Shown here in pieces: positions 1 to 7,362 of a DNA stretch of 64,000 nucleotides. The notes below the pieces were generated by a model, which was not told the origin of the DNA, searched no databases, and was given only the letters and a program-made list of their open reading frames with translations. Within the stretch, counting starts at the first letter, position 1. The number at the start of each line of letters is the position of its first letter. Both the position numbers and the translations under genes were made by a program. The stretch lies in assembly GCA_036381895.1 (NCBI GenBank), contig DASVBY010000045.1, forward strand, positions 1 to 64,000, given 5' to 3'. Source of the stretch: JACQFZ01 sp036381895 (GTDB lineage Bacteria; Pseudomonadota; Gammaproteobacteria; Acidiferrobacterales; Sulfurifustaceae).

Positions 1-198
1 AGCCACTGCTACCACCGGCCGCGGCTCCTGCCCGATTGGCCGTACAACCTCTTCGCCATGGTGCACGGGCGCAGCCGCGAGCAGGTGGAGGCGAAGGTGG
101 CGGAGATCGCACGGCTGCTCGGCGAGGACGACCGCGGGCACGCGGTGCTCTACAGCACGCGCATACTTAAGAAGACCGGGCTTCGGATCGTAGCGTGA
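1..198 (+). CDS. nirH: Siroheme decarboxylase subunit, NirD/L/G/H family (3' end only)
   Basis: The window opens inside this gene, in frame from base 1, and the last 65 residues are visible. They contain the family's C-terminal signature: CYHRP, LPDWPYNLF, MVHGR and LYSTRILKKTG. Proteins of this Lrp/AsnC-like family decarboxylate siroheme to 12,18-didecarboxysiroheme, an early step of heme d1 synthesis, and act in the cytoplasm as complexes of paralogues. The paralogue (D, L, G or H) cannot be fixed from the tail alone. Its position directly before nirJ matches nirH in the classical nir order, so that symbol is an inference. The 128 bases to nirJ hold no convincing gene. Confidence 0.82.
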   Translation, partial: SHCYHRPRLLPDWPYNLFAMVHGRSREQVEAKVAEIARLLGEDDRGHAVLYSTRILKKTGLRIVA

Positions 199-326
199 AC
201 CATGGAAGCACCGGGGCAGGGCAACGAGGCTGTGCGACGGCGTGGACGACCGAGGGAACGGCGGTGAGGCGACGGGTGCGATTCCAAGCGAGCGTCAGGA
301 CGACTAACGGCTGAAACGAGGTCGGC

Positions 327-1532
327 ATGTTCCGGATCACGCAGTACATGCAGGAGCTGCGGCAACCGACGCCGCTCGGACCGAAGCGCCGGCCGCCCGG
401 GCCCGTGGTCATCTGGAATCTGGTGCGCCGCTGCAATCTCACCTGCAAGCACTGCTACTCGATCTCGGCGGACAGGGATTTCCCCGGCGAGCTCTCCACC
501 GAGGAGGTGTACCGGGTGATGGACGATCTCAAGCGCTTCGGCGTCCCGGCGCTGATCCTCTCCGGCGGCGAGCCGTTGCTGCGCCCGGACATCTACGACA
601 TCTCGCGCCGCGCCAAAGACATGAGGTTCTACGTCGGGCTCTCCACCAACGGGACGCTGATCGACGACGCCAGCATCGATCGCATCGCGGAAGTCGGCTA
701 CGACTACGTTGGCATCTCGATCGACGGCATGCGCGCAACGCACGACCGCTTCCGGCGCCGCGCCGGCGCCTACGACGCGTCCCTGCGCGGCGTGCGTCTG
801 TGCCGTGCGCGCGGGATCAAGGTCGGGCTGCGCTACACCATGACGCAGGACAACGCCCACGACTTGCCGGCGCTGCTCGCGCTCATGGAGCGCGAGGGCG
901 TCGAGAAGTTCTACTTCTCGCACCTGAACTACGCCGGACGCGGCAACGTCAACCGCAAGCACGACGCCATGCTGCAGACGACGCGCGCGGCGATGGACCT
1001 CCTGTTCGACGCCTGCTGGGAGTATCTCGAACGCGGCGAGCCGCGCGAATTCGTGACCGGCAACAACGACGCCGACGGCGTGTATCTGCTTCTCTGGGTG
1101 CGCCGGCGCTTCCCGGAACGCGCGGCGCACATCGAGGCGAAGCTCAGGCAATGGGGCGGGAATGCCTCGGGGCTCAACGTCGCCAACATCGACAACCTCG
1201 GGAACGTGCATCCGGACACGATGTGGTGGCACTACACGCTCGGCAACGTGCGCACGCGCCCGTTCTCGGAGATCTGGCCGGACACGTCCGATCCGCTGAT
1301 GGCCGGGCTCAAGCAGCAGCCGCGGCCGGTGACTGGGCGCTGCGGCGCCTGCCGGCATCTCGCGATCTGCGGCGGCAATACGCGGGTGCGCGCGCAGCAG
1401 TTGACCGGCGACCCGTGGGCCGAGGACCCCGCGTGCTACCTGACGGACGAGGAGATCGGGGTCGAACCCGGCCGCGAGCGGCTCGCCGTCTCGCCGTACA
1501 GCCGGCGGGCGCGCGGCGCCGGGTGCGGATGA
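327..1532 (+). CDS. nirJ: Heme d1 biosynthesis radical SAM protein NirJ
   Basis: The protein has 401 residues, the usual length for NirJ. The radical-SAM cluster motif is CNLTCKHCY, with Cys at residues 36, 40 and 43, and is followed by the GGEPL SAM-binding motif. A second cysteine set near the C-terminus (C339, C342, C348, C370) fits the SPASM-like auxiliary iron-sulfur cluster of the family. NirJ replaces propionate side chains of didecarboxysiroheme with oxo groups on the way to heme d1. The gene sits between a siroheme decarboxylase tail and nirN on one strand, so it is probably part of a nir operon that starts outside the window. The start has only a weak Shine-Dalgarno sequence (GAGG). 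Confidence 0.95.
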   Translation: MFRITQYMQELRQPTPLGPKRRPPGPVVIWNLVRRCNLTCKHCYSISADRDFPGELSTEEVYRVMDDLKRFGVPALILSGGEPLLRPDIYDISRRAKDMRFYVGLSTNGTLIDDASIDRIAEVGYDYVGISIDGMRATHDRFRRRAGAYDASLRGVRLCRARGIKVGLRYTMTQDNAHDLPALLALMEREGVEKFYFSHLNYAGRGNVNRKHDAMLQTTRAAMDLLFDACWEYLERGEPREFVTGNNDADGVYLLLWVRRRFPERAAHIEAKLRQWGGNASGLNVANIDNLGNVHPDTMWWHYTLGNVRTRPFSEIWPDTSDPLMAGLKQQPRPVTGRCGACRHLAICGGNTRVRAQQLTGDPWAEDPACYLTDEEIGVEPGRERLAVSPYSRRARGAGCG

Positions 1533-1539
1533 AACGCGG

Positions 1540-3186
1540 ATGGAGGAACGTGAACACGGACACGGGCATGCCCTCGGCGCGACGGCGCGAGCTTCGGCCC
1601 GGCCGCGTGCCGCGCTCGGGCGCCCGGCGCTGTTTCCGCGCGCGCGTTCGTGGCTGGCGCTGCTCCTGGCGCTTTCGGTCGTTCCCGGGTTCGCAGGGTC
1701 CCCTCCCGAAGCCATGTATGCGGAGCACTGCGCGTCCTGTCATGGGGCCGAACGGCTGGGCGGGATGGGCCCGGCGCTGCTCCCCGAGAATCTCGGTCGC
1801 TTGAAACGCGAGGAGGCGGCGCGCGTGATCGCACAGGGCCGCGCCGCCACCCAGATGCCGGGCTTCGGCGACAAGCTCTCGCGCGAGGACATCGCGCAAC
1901 TCACGGAGCTGATCTACCGCCCGCTGCCCGAAATCCCGCGCTGGGGCATGACCGAGATGCTCGCCTCGCGGGTGCTGCACCTGGGGCCGGACGAGCGGCT
2001 CCCCGACAAGCCGCAGTTCCGTGCCGATCCGCTTAACCTCTTCGTCGTGGTCGAGCTCGGCGACCACCATGTGACGATCCTCGACGGCGACCGCTTCGTT
2101 CCGCTCGCGCGCTTTCCGACGCGCTTCGCGCTGCACGGCGGGCCCAAGTTCTCGCCCGACGGGCGCTACGTCTACTTCGCTTCGCGTGACGGCTGGATCG
2201 CGAAGTACGACCTCTGGAACCTGCGCTACATCGCCGAGATCCGCGCCGGCATCAACACGCGCAATCTCGCCGTCTCGGCCGACGGTCGCTACGTGATGGT
2301 GGCGAACTATCTGCCGCACACGCTGGTGGTGCTGGATGCGCGCGATCTCACGCCGCTCAGAGCGATCGCGGTCGTTGACGATGCCGGCCGCAGCTCGCGC
2401 GTATCCGCGGTGTACGACGCGGCGCCGCGCAAGAGCTTCGTCGCGGCGCTCAAGGACATCCCGGAGGTCTGGGAAATACCGTACGACGACAAGGCGCCGC
2501 CGGTGTACGACGGCCTGGTGCACGACTACCGCCTCGGCGAGGCCCTCGCGGTCGCGGGCCCGTTTCCGGTCCGGCGTATCCGGCTCGACGACTACATCGA
2601 CGACTTCTTCTTCGACCGGAGCTATACGCATCTGATCGGCGCCGCGCGCGACGGCGACAAGGGGCAGGTGGTGAACCTCGACGTGCGCCGGCGCATCGCC
2701 ACCGTCGATCTGCCGGGCATGCCGCATCTCGGCGCCGGCATCGTCTGGGACTACCAGGGCGTGCCCGTGCTCGCAACACCCAACCTCAGGCGAAACACGA
2801 TCTCGATCGTCGACATGCGATCGTGGAAGACCATCGGGCGCATCGAGACGCCCGGCCCCGGCTTCTTCCTGCGTTCGCACGAGAACACGCCGTATGCCTG
2901 GGCCGACAACATGATGGGCGCGCGGCGCGATACGCTGACGATCATCGACAAGCGCACGCTCGCGGTCGTACGGCAGCTGCGGCCGGCCCCGGGCAAGATC
3001 GCGGCGCATGTCGAGTTCACGCGCGACGGCCGGTACGCGCTGGTCTCCATATGGGAAATGGAAGGGGAGCTCGTCGTGTACGACGCGGCCACGTTCGAGA
3101 TAGTGAAGCGGCTTCCCATGCGCAAGCCTTCCGGCAAGTACAACGTCCACAACAAGATCACGCGCTCGGCCGGCACCAGTCATTGA
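1540..3186 (+). CDS. nirN: Cytochrome c / d1-domain protein NirN (dihydro-heme d1 dehydrogenase)
   Basis: The protein has 548 residues. A hydrophobic stretch at about residues 35-55 looks like an export signal. It is followed by one c-type heme site, CASCH (C64, C67, H68), and then an eight-bladed d1-type propeller that begins near DPLNLFVVVELGDHH. This architecture and the phrase ERLGGMGPALLPE match NirN rather than the nitrite reductase NirS, which has a longer cytochrome domain. NirN is periplasmic and catalyses the last step of heme d1 formation, passing the cofactor toward NirS. It starts 7 nt after nirJ. The long, Arg-rich N-terminus before the signal suggests the true start may be a little downstream. 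Confidence 0.88.
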   Translation: MEEREHGHGHALGATARASARPRAALGRPALFPRARSWLALLLALSVVPGFAGSPPEAMYAEHCASCHGAERLGGMGPALLPENLGRLKREEAARVIAQGRAATQMPGFGDKLSREDIAQLTELIYRPLPEIPRWGMTEMLASRVLHLGPDERLPDKPQFRADPLNLFVVVELGDHHVTILDGDRFVPLARFPTRFALHGGPKFSPDGRYVYFASRDGWIAKYDLWNLRYIAEIRAGINTRNLAVSADGRYVMVANYLPHTLVVLDARDLTPLRAIAVVDDAGRSSRVSAVYDAAPRKSFVAALKDIPEVWEIPYDDKAPPVYDGLVHDYRLGEALAVAGPFPVRRIRLDDYIDDFFFDRSYTHLIGAARDGDKGQVVNLDVRRRIATVDLPGMPHLGAGIVWDYQGVPVLATPNLRRNTISIVDMRSWKTIGRIETPGPGFFLRSHENTPYAWADNMMGARRDTLTIIDKRTLAVVRQLRPAPGKIAAHVEFTRDGRYALVSIWEMEGELVVYDAATFEIVKRLPMRKPSGKYNVHNKITRSAGTSH

Positions 3187-3265
3187 GTCGCGGGGCGCTG
3201 CGGTTCCGTCTTGGGACGTCGTTGTTCGCGCCCAACCGTTCATTAGACAGCGCACCGCGCGCTGT

Positions 3266-3307
3266 TTGATCTGCGTCAAACGTTTCGACGCGGACCTGGC
3301 CTATGTT
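3266..3307 (+). promoter_or_regulatory. FNR/Dnr-type box and -10 of the ubiU promoter
   Basis: TTGATCTGCGTCAA (3266-3279) matches the FNR/Dnr consensus TTGAT-N4-ATCAA at 9 of 10 defined positions. A candidate -10, TATGTT (3302-3307), follows after 22 bp, the spacing of class II FNR promoters. The ubiU ATG at 3315 comes only 7 nt after the -10. E. coli ubiUV is known to be FNR-activated. Confidence 0.75.
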
Positions 3308-3314
3308 GGGGCGC

Positions 3315-4352
3315 ATGGAAGCGCGCGTACCGGGTCCGAGCAGCGGCAGGCGGCGGGTGGAGCTCGTCTGTCCGGCGGGACACCTGCCGGGGTTGAAGGC
3401 CGCCGTCGATAACGGCGCGGATGCCGTATATCTCGGTTTTCGCGACGGAACCAACGCGCGCAATTTCGCCGGGCTCAACTTCGCGCCCGACGAGATTCCC
3501 GCCGCCATCGACTACGCCCGTGCGCGCGGCGTGCGCGTCTTCCTGGCCATCAACACCTACCCGTCGCAAACGCAATGGCGGCAATGGTGCGCCGCGGTCG
3601 ATGCTGCGGTGGCGCTCAGGGTCGACGCGCTGATCCTCGCGGACCTGGGGCTCTTGCGCTACTGCGCCGAGCGCCATCCGGCGCAGCGCCTGCATCTGTC
3701 CGTGCAGGCATCGGCCACCAATCACCAGGCAATCGGGTTCTATGCGCGCGAGTGCGGTATCCGCCGGGTGGTGCTGCCGCGGGTGCTCTCGCTCGCGCAG
3801 GTGCGCGCGGTCATCGAGCGCGTCGACGTGGAAGTCGAGGTATTCGGGTTCGGCAGCCTGTGCGTGATGGTGGAGGGCCGCTGCAGCCTCTCGGCCTATG
3901 CGACCGGCGAATCGCCGAACATGAGCGGCGTCTGCTCGCCGGCGAAGTCGGTGTCGTGGGAGGAAACGCCGGAGGGGCGGCGCGCGCGCCTGAACGGCCT
4001 GCTGGTGGACGTGTATCGAGGGACGGAGCGCGCGGGCTATCCGCAGCTCTGCAAGGGCCGGTTCGAGGTGCGCGGGCACACGTTCTACGCGCTCGAGGAG
4101 CCGACCAGTCTCAACGTGCTCGACATCCTGCCGCAGCTCGTGGCTGCCGGCGTGGCGGCGATCAAAGTGGAAGGCCGCCAGCGCAGCCCAGCGTACGTGG
4201 CGCAGACGACGCGTGTGCTGCGCGCGGCGCTCGATGCCTGCCTGGCGGAGCCGGAGCGCTTTGCGGTGCGCGCCGAATGGGTCGCGGCGCTCGACCGGCT
4301 GTCCGAGGGCAGCTGCCACACGCTCGGCGCGTATCACCGTCCGTGGCAGTGA
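3315..4352 (+). CDS. ubiU: O2-independent ubiquinone hydroxylation protein UbiU (U32 peptidase-like)
   Basis: This U32-family protein forms a heterodimer with UbiV and supports the O2-independent hydroxylations of ubiquinone synthesis. The four cysteines expected to bind its 4Fe-4S cluster are present at C183, C190, C207 and C246. This is the E. coli spacing (169, 176, 193, 232) shifted by 14. The shift equals the 14 residues before VELVCPAG in this start choice, so a GTG at 3357 would give exactly 331 residues as in E. coli. I prefer ATG 3315 because the ubiD promoter has the same -10 to ATG geometry. ATG 3303 is unlikely since it lies inside the -10. The stop overlaps a possible GTG start for ubiV. 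Confidence 0.93.
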   Translation: MEARVPGPSSGRRRVELVCPAGHLPGLKAAVDNGADAVYLGFRDGTNARNFAGLNFAPDEIPAAIDYARARGVRVFLAINTYPSQTQWRQWCAAVDAAVALRVDALILADLGLLRYCAERHPAQRLHLSVQASATNHQAIGFYARECGIRRVVLPRVLSLAQVRAVIERVDVEVEVFGFGSLCVMVEGRCSLSAYATGESPNMSGVCSPAKSVSWEETPEGRRARLNGLLVDVYRGTERAGYPQLCKGRFEVRGHTFYALEEPTSLNVLDILPQLVAAGVAAIKVEGRQRSPAYVAQTTRVLRAALDACLAEPERFAVRAEWVAALDRLSEGSCHTLGAYHRPWQ

Positions 4353-4381
4353 CGCACGCGCAGCAGCAAGGCGCCGGCGGC

Positions 4382-5275
4382 ATGCGGCTCGCCCTCGGGC
4401 CGATCCTCTACTTCTGGGAGCGGCGCGTGGTATTCGAGTTCTATCGCGCCGCGGCCGAATGGCCCGTCGACATCGTCTACCTCGGCGAGACCGTATGCTC
4501 GAAACGGCGCGAGCTGCGCCGCGGGGACTGGCTCGCAATCGCCGCCGATCTCGCGGGCGCCGGCAAGGAGGTCGTGCTGTCGACGCTCGCGCTGCTGGAA
4601 GCGGAATCGGAGCTCTCCTACACGCAGCGTATCGTGGGCAACGGCACTTTCGCCATCGAGGCGAACGACATGGGCGCCGTCAACCTCGCTGCCGGGGGCA
4701 CGCCGTTCGTGGCCGGGCCCGGCATCAACGTGTACAACGCCCACACCCTCGCGGTGCTCGCCCGCGCCGGGGCATACCGTTGGGTGGCGCCGGTCGAGCT
4801 CGAGCGCGCCGCGCTCGCGGCGCTGCTCGCCGCACGGCCGCAAGGGATGCAGGTTGAGGTCTACGCCTTCGGGCCGCTGCCGCTGTCGCATTCGGCGCGC
4901 TGCTTTACGGCGCGCGCACACAACCTGAGCAAGGACGAGTGCGGTTTCGTCTGCCGCGACTACCCGGCGGGTCTCCTGCTCTCGACCCAGGAGCAGGAGC
5001 CGTTCCTCAGGCTCAACGGGGTGCAGACCCTCTCGGCGCGCCTGTACGCGCTCGTGGGCGCGATCGGCGAGATGCGGGCGCTCGGCGTGGACGTGCTGCG
5101 CGTCGCGCCGCAGCCGGACGGCACCGAGGAGGTGGTGCGCACGTTTCGGGCGGCCCTGGCGGGCCAGATCGATGCGCACGCAGCGCTGCGGCAGCTGGCG
5201 CAGCATGCCCCGTACGGCTTGTGCAACGGGCACTGGTACGGCCAGGCCGGCATGGAGTGGGTGAACGACGGTTGA
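4382..5275 (+). CDS. ubiV: O2-independent ubiquinone hydroxylation protein UbiV
   Basis: This U32-family partner of UbiU has 297 residues. The 4Fe-4S ligands C39, C174, C187 and C191 are visible and keep the 13- and 4-residue spacing of E. coli UbiV. The start at ATG 4382 gives MRLALGPILYFWE, which aligns with the E. coli N-terminus. A GTG at 4349 overlaps the ubiU stop as GTGA and would add 11 residues, so translational coupling from there is possible. UbiU-UbiV enables ubiquinone synthesis without oxygen, as needed when nitrite or nitrate is the electron acceptor. Confidence 0.93.
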   Translation: MRLALGPILYFWERRVVFEFYRAAAEWPVDIVYLGETVCSKRRELRRGDWLAIAADLAGAGKEVVLSTLALLEAESELSYTQRIVGNGTFAIEANDMGAVNLAAGGTPFVAGPGINVYNAHTLAVLARAGAYRWVAPVELERAALAALLAARPQGMQVEVYAFGPLPLSHSARCFTARAHNLSKDECGFVCRDYPAGLLLSTQEQEPFLRLNGVQTLSARLYALVGAIGEMRALGVDVLRVAPQPDGTEEVVRTFRAALAGQIDAHAALRQLAQHAPYGLCNGHWYGQAGMEWVNDG

Positions 5276-5296
5276 AGCGCCGCCGGGGCGGGCGGC

Positions 5297-5782
5297 TCAG
5301 GCAGCGGAAGGGCGTCCGCACAGGCGCCGCGCGAGCGCCAGGACGGCATGTGCCAGCGGCGGCGGCAGCACCGCCCGCAGATGCGCCGGCCAGTCGTACT
5401 CGATGCTGTCGAGCAGGTTCTTCAGGTGCACCCCCGTCTCGACGTCGCCTTCGATGCACAGGCGCCGCTGGAAGAAGAGCGTATCCGGATCCTCGGCGCG
5501 CGCGGCGAGCGCGCCGAAATCGCGCAGATCGCCCCGGATCGTGACCGTGCCCGTGCCGCGGGCGGGGACCAGCCGCCGGCCGCGTATCGCGAAGCAGAGC
5601 GTCAGCCCCGCATCCCGGATGTGGATCGCGACCGCGCGGCCCTCGAGCTCATCCAGGCGCTCGCGCAGCGGCTGGCCGCGGAGCAGGTGGTTGGCGGCCG
5701 CGGCGAGCGCACGGGCGTGCAGACCCGCCGGCAGCAGCCGCAGCGGCAGACGCAGGACGTCCAGGGGGCGAGGGCGCGACAT
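5297..5782 (-). CDS. ubiT: Ubiquinone biosynthesis accessory factor UbiT (SCP2 domain)
   Basis: This small SCP2 sterol-carrier-type lipid-binding protein is the anaerobic counterpart of UbiJ and belongs with UbiU and UbiV. Recognisable parts are an N-terminal amphipathic stretch (LRLPLRLLPAGLHARAL), the core ending GDVETGVHLKNLLDSIEYDW, and a C-terminal helix. It converges with ubiV, leaving 21 nt. Start choice: ATG 5782 (161 residues) lies 7 nt after a candidate -10 (TACGAT, 5795-5790) fired from the FNR box at 5817-5830. ATG 5791 lies inside that hexamer. A TTG at 5830 would run through the FNR box and is rejected. Confidence 0.88.
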   Translation of the reverse strand: MSRPRPLDVLRLPLRLLPAGLHARALAAAANHLLRGQPLRERLDELEGRAVAIHIRDAGLTLCFAIRGRRLVPARGTGTVTIRGDLRDFGALAARAEDPDTLFFQRRLCIEGDVETGVHLKNLLDSIEYDWPAHLRAVLPPPLAHAVLALARRLCGRPSAA

Positions 5783-5789
5783 CGGGCGC

Positions 5790-5858
5790 ATCGTAGGGGC
5801 GCCTGCGCGCGGATCATTGACGTGGGTCAAGTAACGGCAGGCGCCCGGTGGCTAGAGT
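5790..5858. promoter_or_regulatory. Shared FNR/Dnr-type box between divergent ubiT and ubiD
   Basis: TTGACGTGGGTCAA (5817-5830) is a perfect palindrome of half-sites TTGAC and GTCAA and matches FNR/Dnr at 8 of 10 positions. Rightward, a candidate -10 TAGAGT (5853-5858) follows after 22 bp, and the ubiD ATG follows 7 nt later. Leftward, TACGAT (5795-5790) follows after 21 bp, and the ubiT ATG at 5782 again follows 7 nt later. One regulator dimer could therefore drive both genes. Both -10 hexamers match the consensus at only 4 of 6 positions. Confidence 0.7.
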
Positions 5859-5865
5859 GGCGGGC

Positions 5866-7362
5866 ATGGTTTACCGGAGCCTGGGCGACTTCGTCGCCGA
5901 TCTCGAACGCCGCGGCGAGCTGAAGCGTACGGCCATCCCGATCGATCCGGTACTCGAGGTCACCGAGGTGTGCCAGCGTGCGCTGCGCGCCGGGGGACCG
6001 GCGCTCCTGTTCGAGCGGCCGCGCGGCGCACGCATCCCGCTCCTCGGCAACCTTTTCGGTTCGAGCCGGCGCATCGCGCTCGCGCTCGGCCGGGAATCCG
6101 TGGCCGAGCTGCGCGAGGTGGGGCAGATGCTGGCGTTCCTGCGCGAGCCGCAGGTTCCGCGCAACCTGCGCGAAGCCCTGCGCACGCTGCCCGATTTCCG
6201 CCAGCTCCTCTATTTCAATCCGCGGCTGCTCGACGATGCGCCGTGCCGCGAGTGCGTCATGGAGGGGTCGGAGGTGGATATCGGTACGCTGCCGGTTCCG
6301 CAGTGCTGGCCGGACGACGCCGGGCGGCTCATCACGTTCGGGCTCGTCATCACCAAGGGGCCGCACAAGGAGCGGCAGAACATCGGGATCTACCGGCAGC
6401 AGCTGCTCGAGCGCAACAAGGTGATCATGCGCTGGCTGCCGCACCGCGGCGGCGCGCTCGACTTCCGCGAGTTCCAGAAGGCGCATCCCGGCGAGCCGTT
6501 CCCGGTGGCGGTGGTCATCGGCGCCGACCCGGCGACGCTGCTCGCGGCCGTCACCCCCATACCGGACACGCTCTCGGAGTTCGAGTTCGCCGGCCTGCTG
6601 CGCGGCGAGCGCAGCGACGTGATACCCGATCGCTCGGGGAGGCTGTGGCTCCCCGCGAGCGCGGAGATCGTGCTCGAAGGCTTCATCTATCCGGGGGAGA
6701 CGGCGCTCGAGGGTCCGTTCGGGGACCATACCGGCTACTACAACGCGCAGGACACGTTCCCCGTCTTCACCATCGAGCGGATCACGCATCGCGCGCGGCC
6801 GATCTATCACTCGAGCTACATGGGACGCTCCCCGTACGACGAACCCTCGGTCCTCGCGGTGGCGCTGAACGAGGTGTTCGTTCCGATACTGCAGAAGCAG
6901 TTCCCCGAGATCGTCGATTTCTACCTGCCGCCGGAAGCGTGCTCGTACCGCGTCGCCTGCGTCAGCATCCGCAAGCGCTATCCGGGCCACGCGCGGCGCA
7001 TCATGTTCGGCATCTGGTCGTACCTGCAGCAGTTCACCTATACCAAGTTCGTGATCGTCACCGACGACGACATCAACGTGCGCGACTGGCGCGACGTGAT
7101 GTGGGCGCTCTCCACCCGCGTCGATCCCGCGCGCGACACGCTGATCGTCGAGAACACCCCGATCGATTACCTCGATTTCGCGAGCCCTGCGCCGTCGCTC
7201 GGCGGCAAGATCGGGTTCGATGCGACCAACAAGTGGGCGCAGGAGACGACCCGCACGTGGGGGCGGCCGATCGCGATGAGCGAAGAGGTGCGGCGGCGCG
7301 TGGACGCGCTGTGGCCGAAGCTCGGCATCGATTCGCCGCTTCGTCCGCGGAAGGTGCAATGA
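5866..7362 (+). CDS. ubiD: 4-hydroxy-3-polyprenylbenzoate decarboxylase UbiD
   Basis: The protein has 498 residues, against 497 in E. coli UbiD. It shows the family's conserved blocks, including GPHKERQNIGIYRQQ, MRWLPHRGGALD, the SAEIVLEGF and EGPFGDHTGYY region around the prenylated-FMN site, and PARDTLIVENTPIDYLDFASP. UbiD removes the carboxyl group of the polyprenyl-4-hydroxybenzoate intermediate. ATG 5866 gives MVYRSLGDF, equivalent to the E. coli start, so no later start is possible. A GTG at 5848 lies upstream of the predicted -10. The stop overlaps hemN (ATGA), so the two are probably co-transcribed and translationally coupled. Confidence 0.95.
   Translation: MVYRSLGDFVADLERRGELKRTAIPIDPVLEVTEVCQRALRAGGPALLFERPRGARIPLLGNLFGSSRRIALALGRESVAELREVGQMLAFLREPQVPRNLREALRTLPDFRQLLYFNPRLLDDAPCRECVMEGSEVDIGTLPVPQCWPDDAGRLITFGLVITKGPHKERQNIGIYRQQLLERNKVIMRWLPHRGGALDFREFQKAHPGEPFPVAVVIGADPATLLAAVTPIPDTLSEFEFAGLLRGERSDVIPDRSGRLWLPASAEIVLEGFIYPGETALEGPFGDHTGYYNAQDTFPVFTIERITHRARPIYHSSYMGRSPYDEPSVLAVALNEVFVPILQKQFPEIVDFYLPPEACSYRVACVSIRKRYPGHARRIMFGIWSYLQQFTYTKFVIVTDDDINVRDWRDVMWALSTRVDPARDTLIVENTPIDYLDFASPAPSLGGKIGFDATNKWAQETTRTWGRPIAMSEEVRRRVDALWPKLGIDSPLRPRKVQ

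Noticed and set aside
1309..3279. 656-codon minus-strand open frame opposite nirJ-nirN
   Set aside because: It covers known nir genes, has a low-complexity composition and shows no recognisable motif.
5783..5830. Longer ubiT starting at TTG 5830
   Set aside because: It would translate through the FNR box and through the predicted -10; the SCP2 homology begins after residue 14 of that frame.
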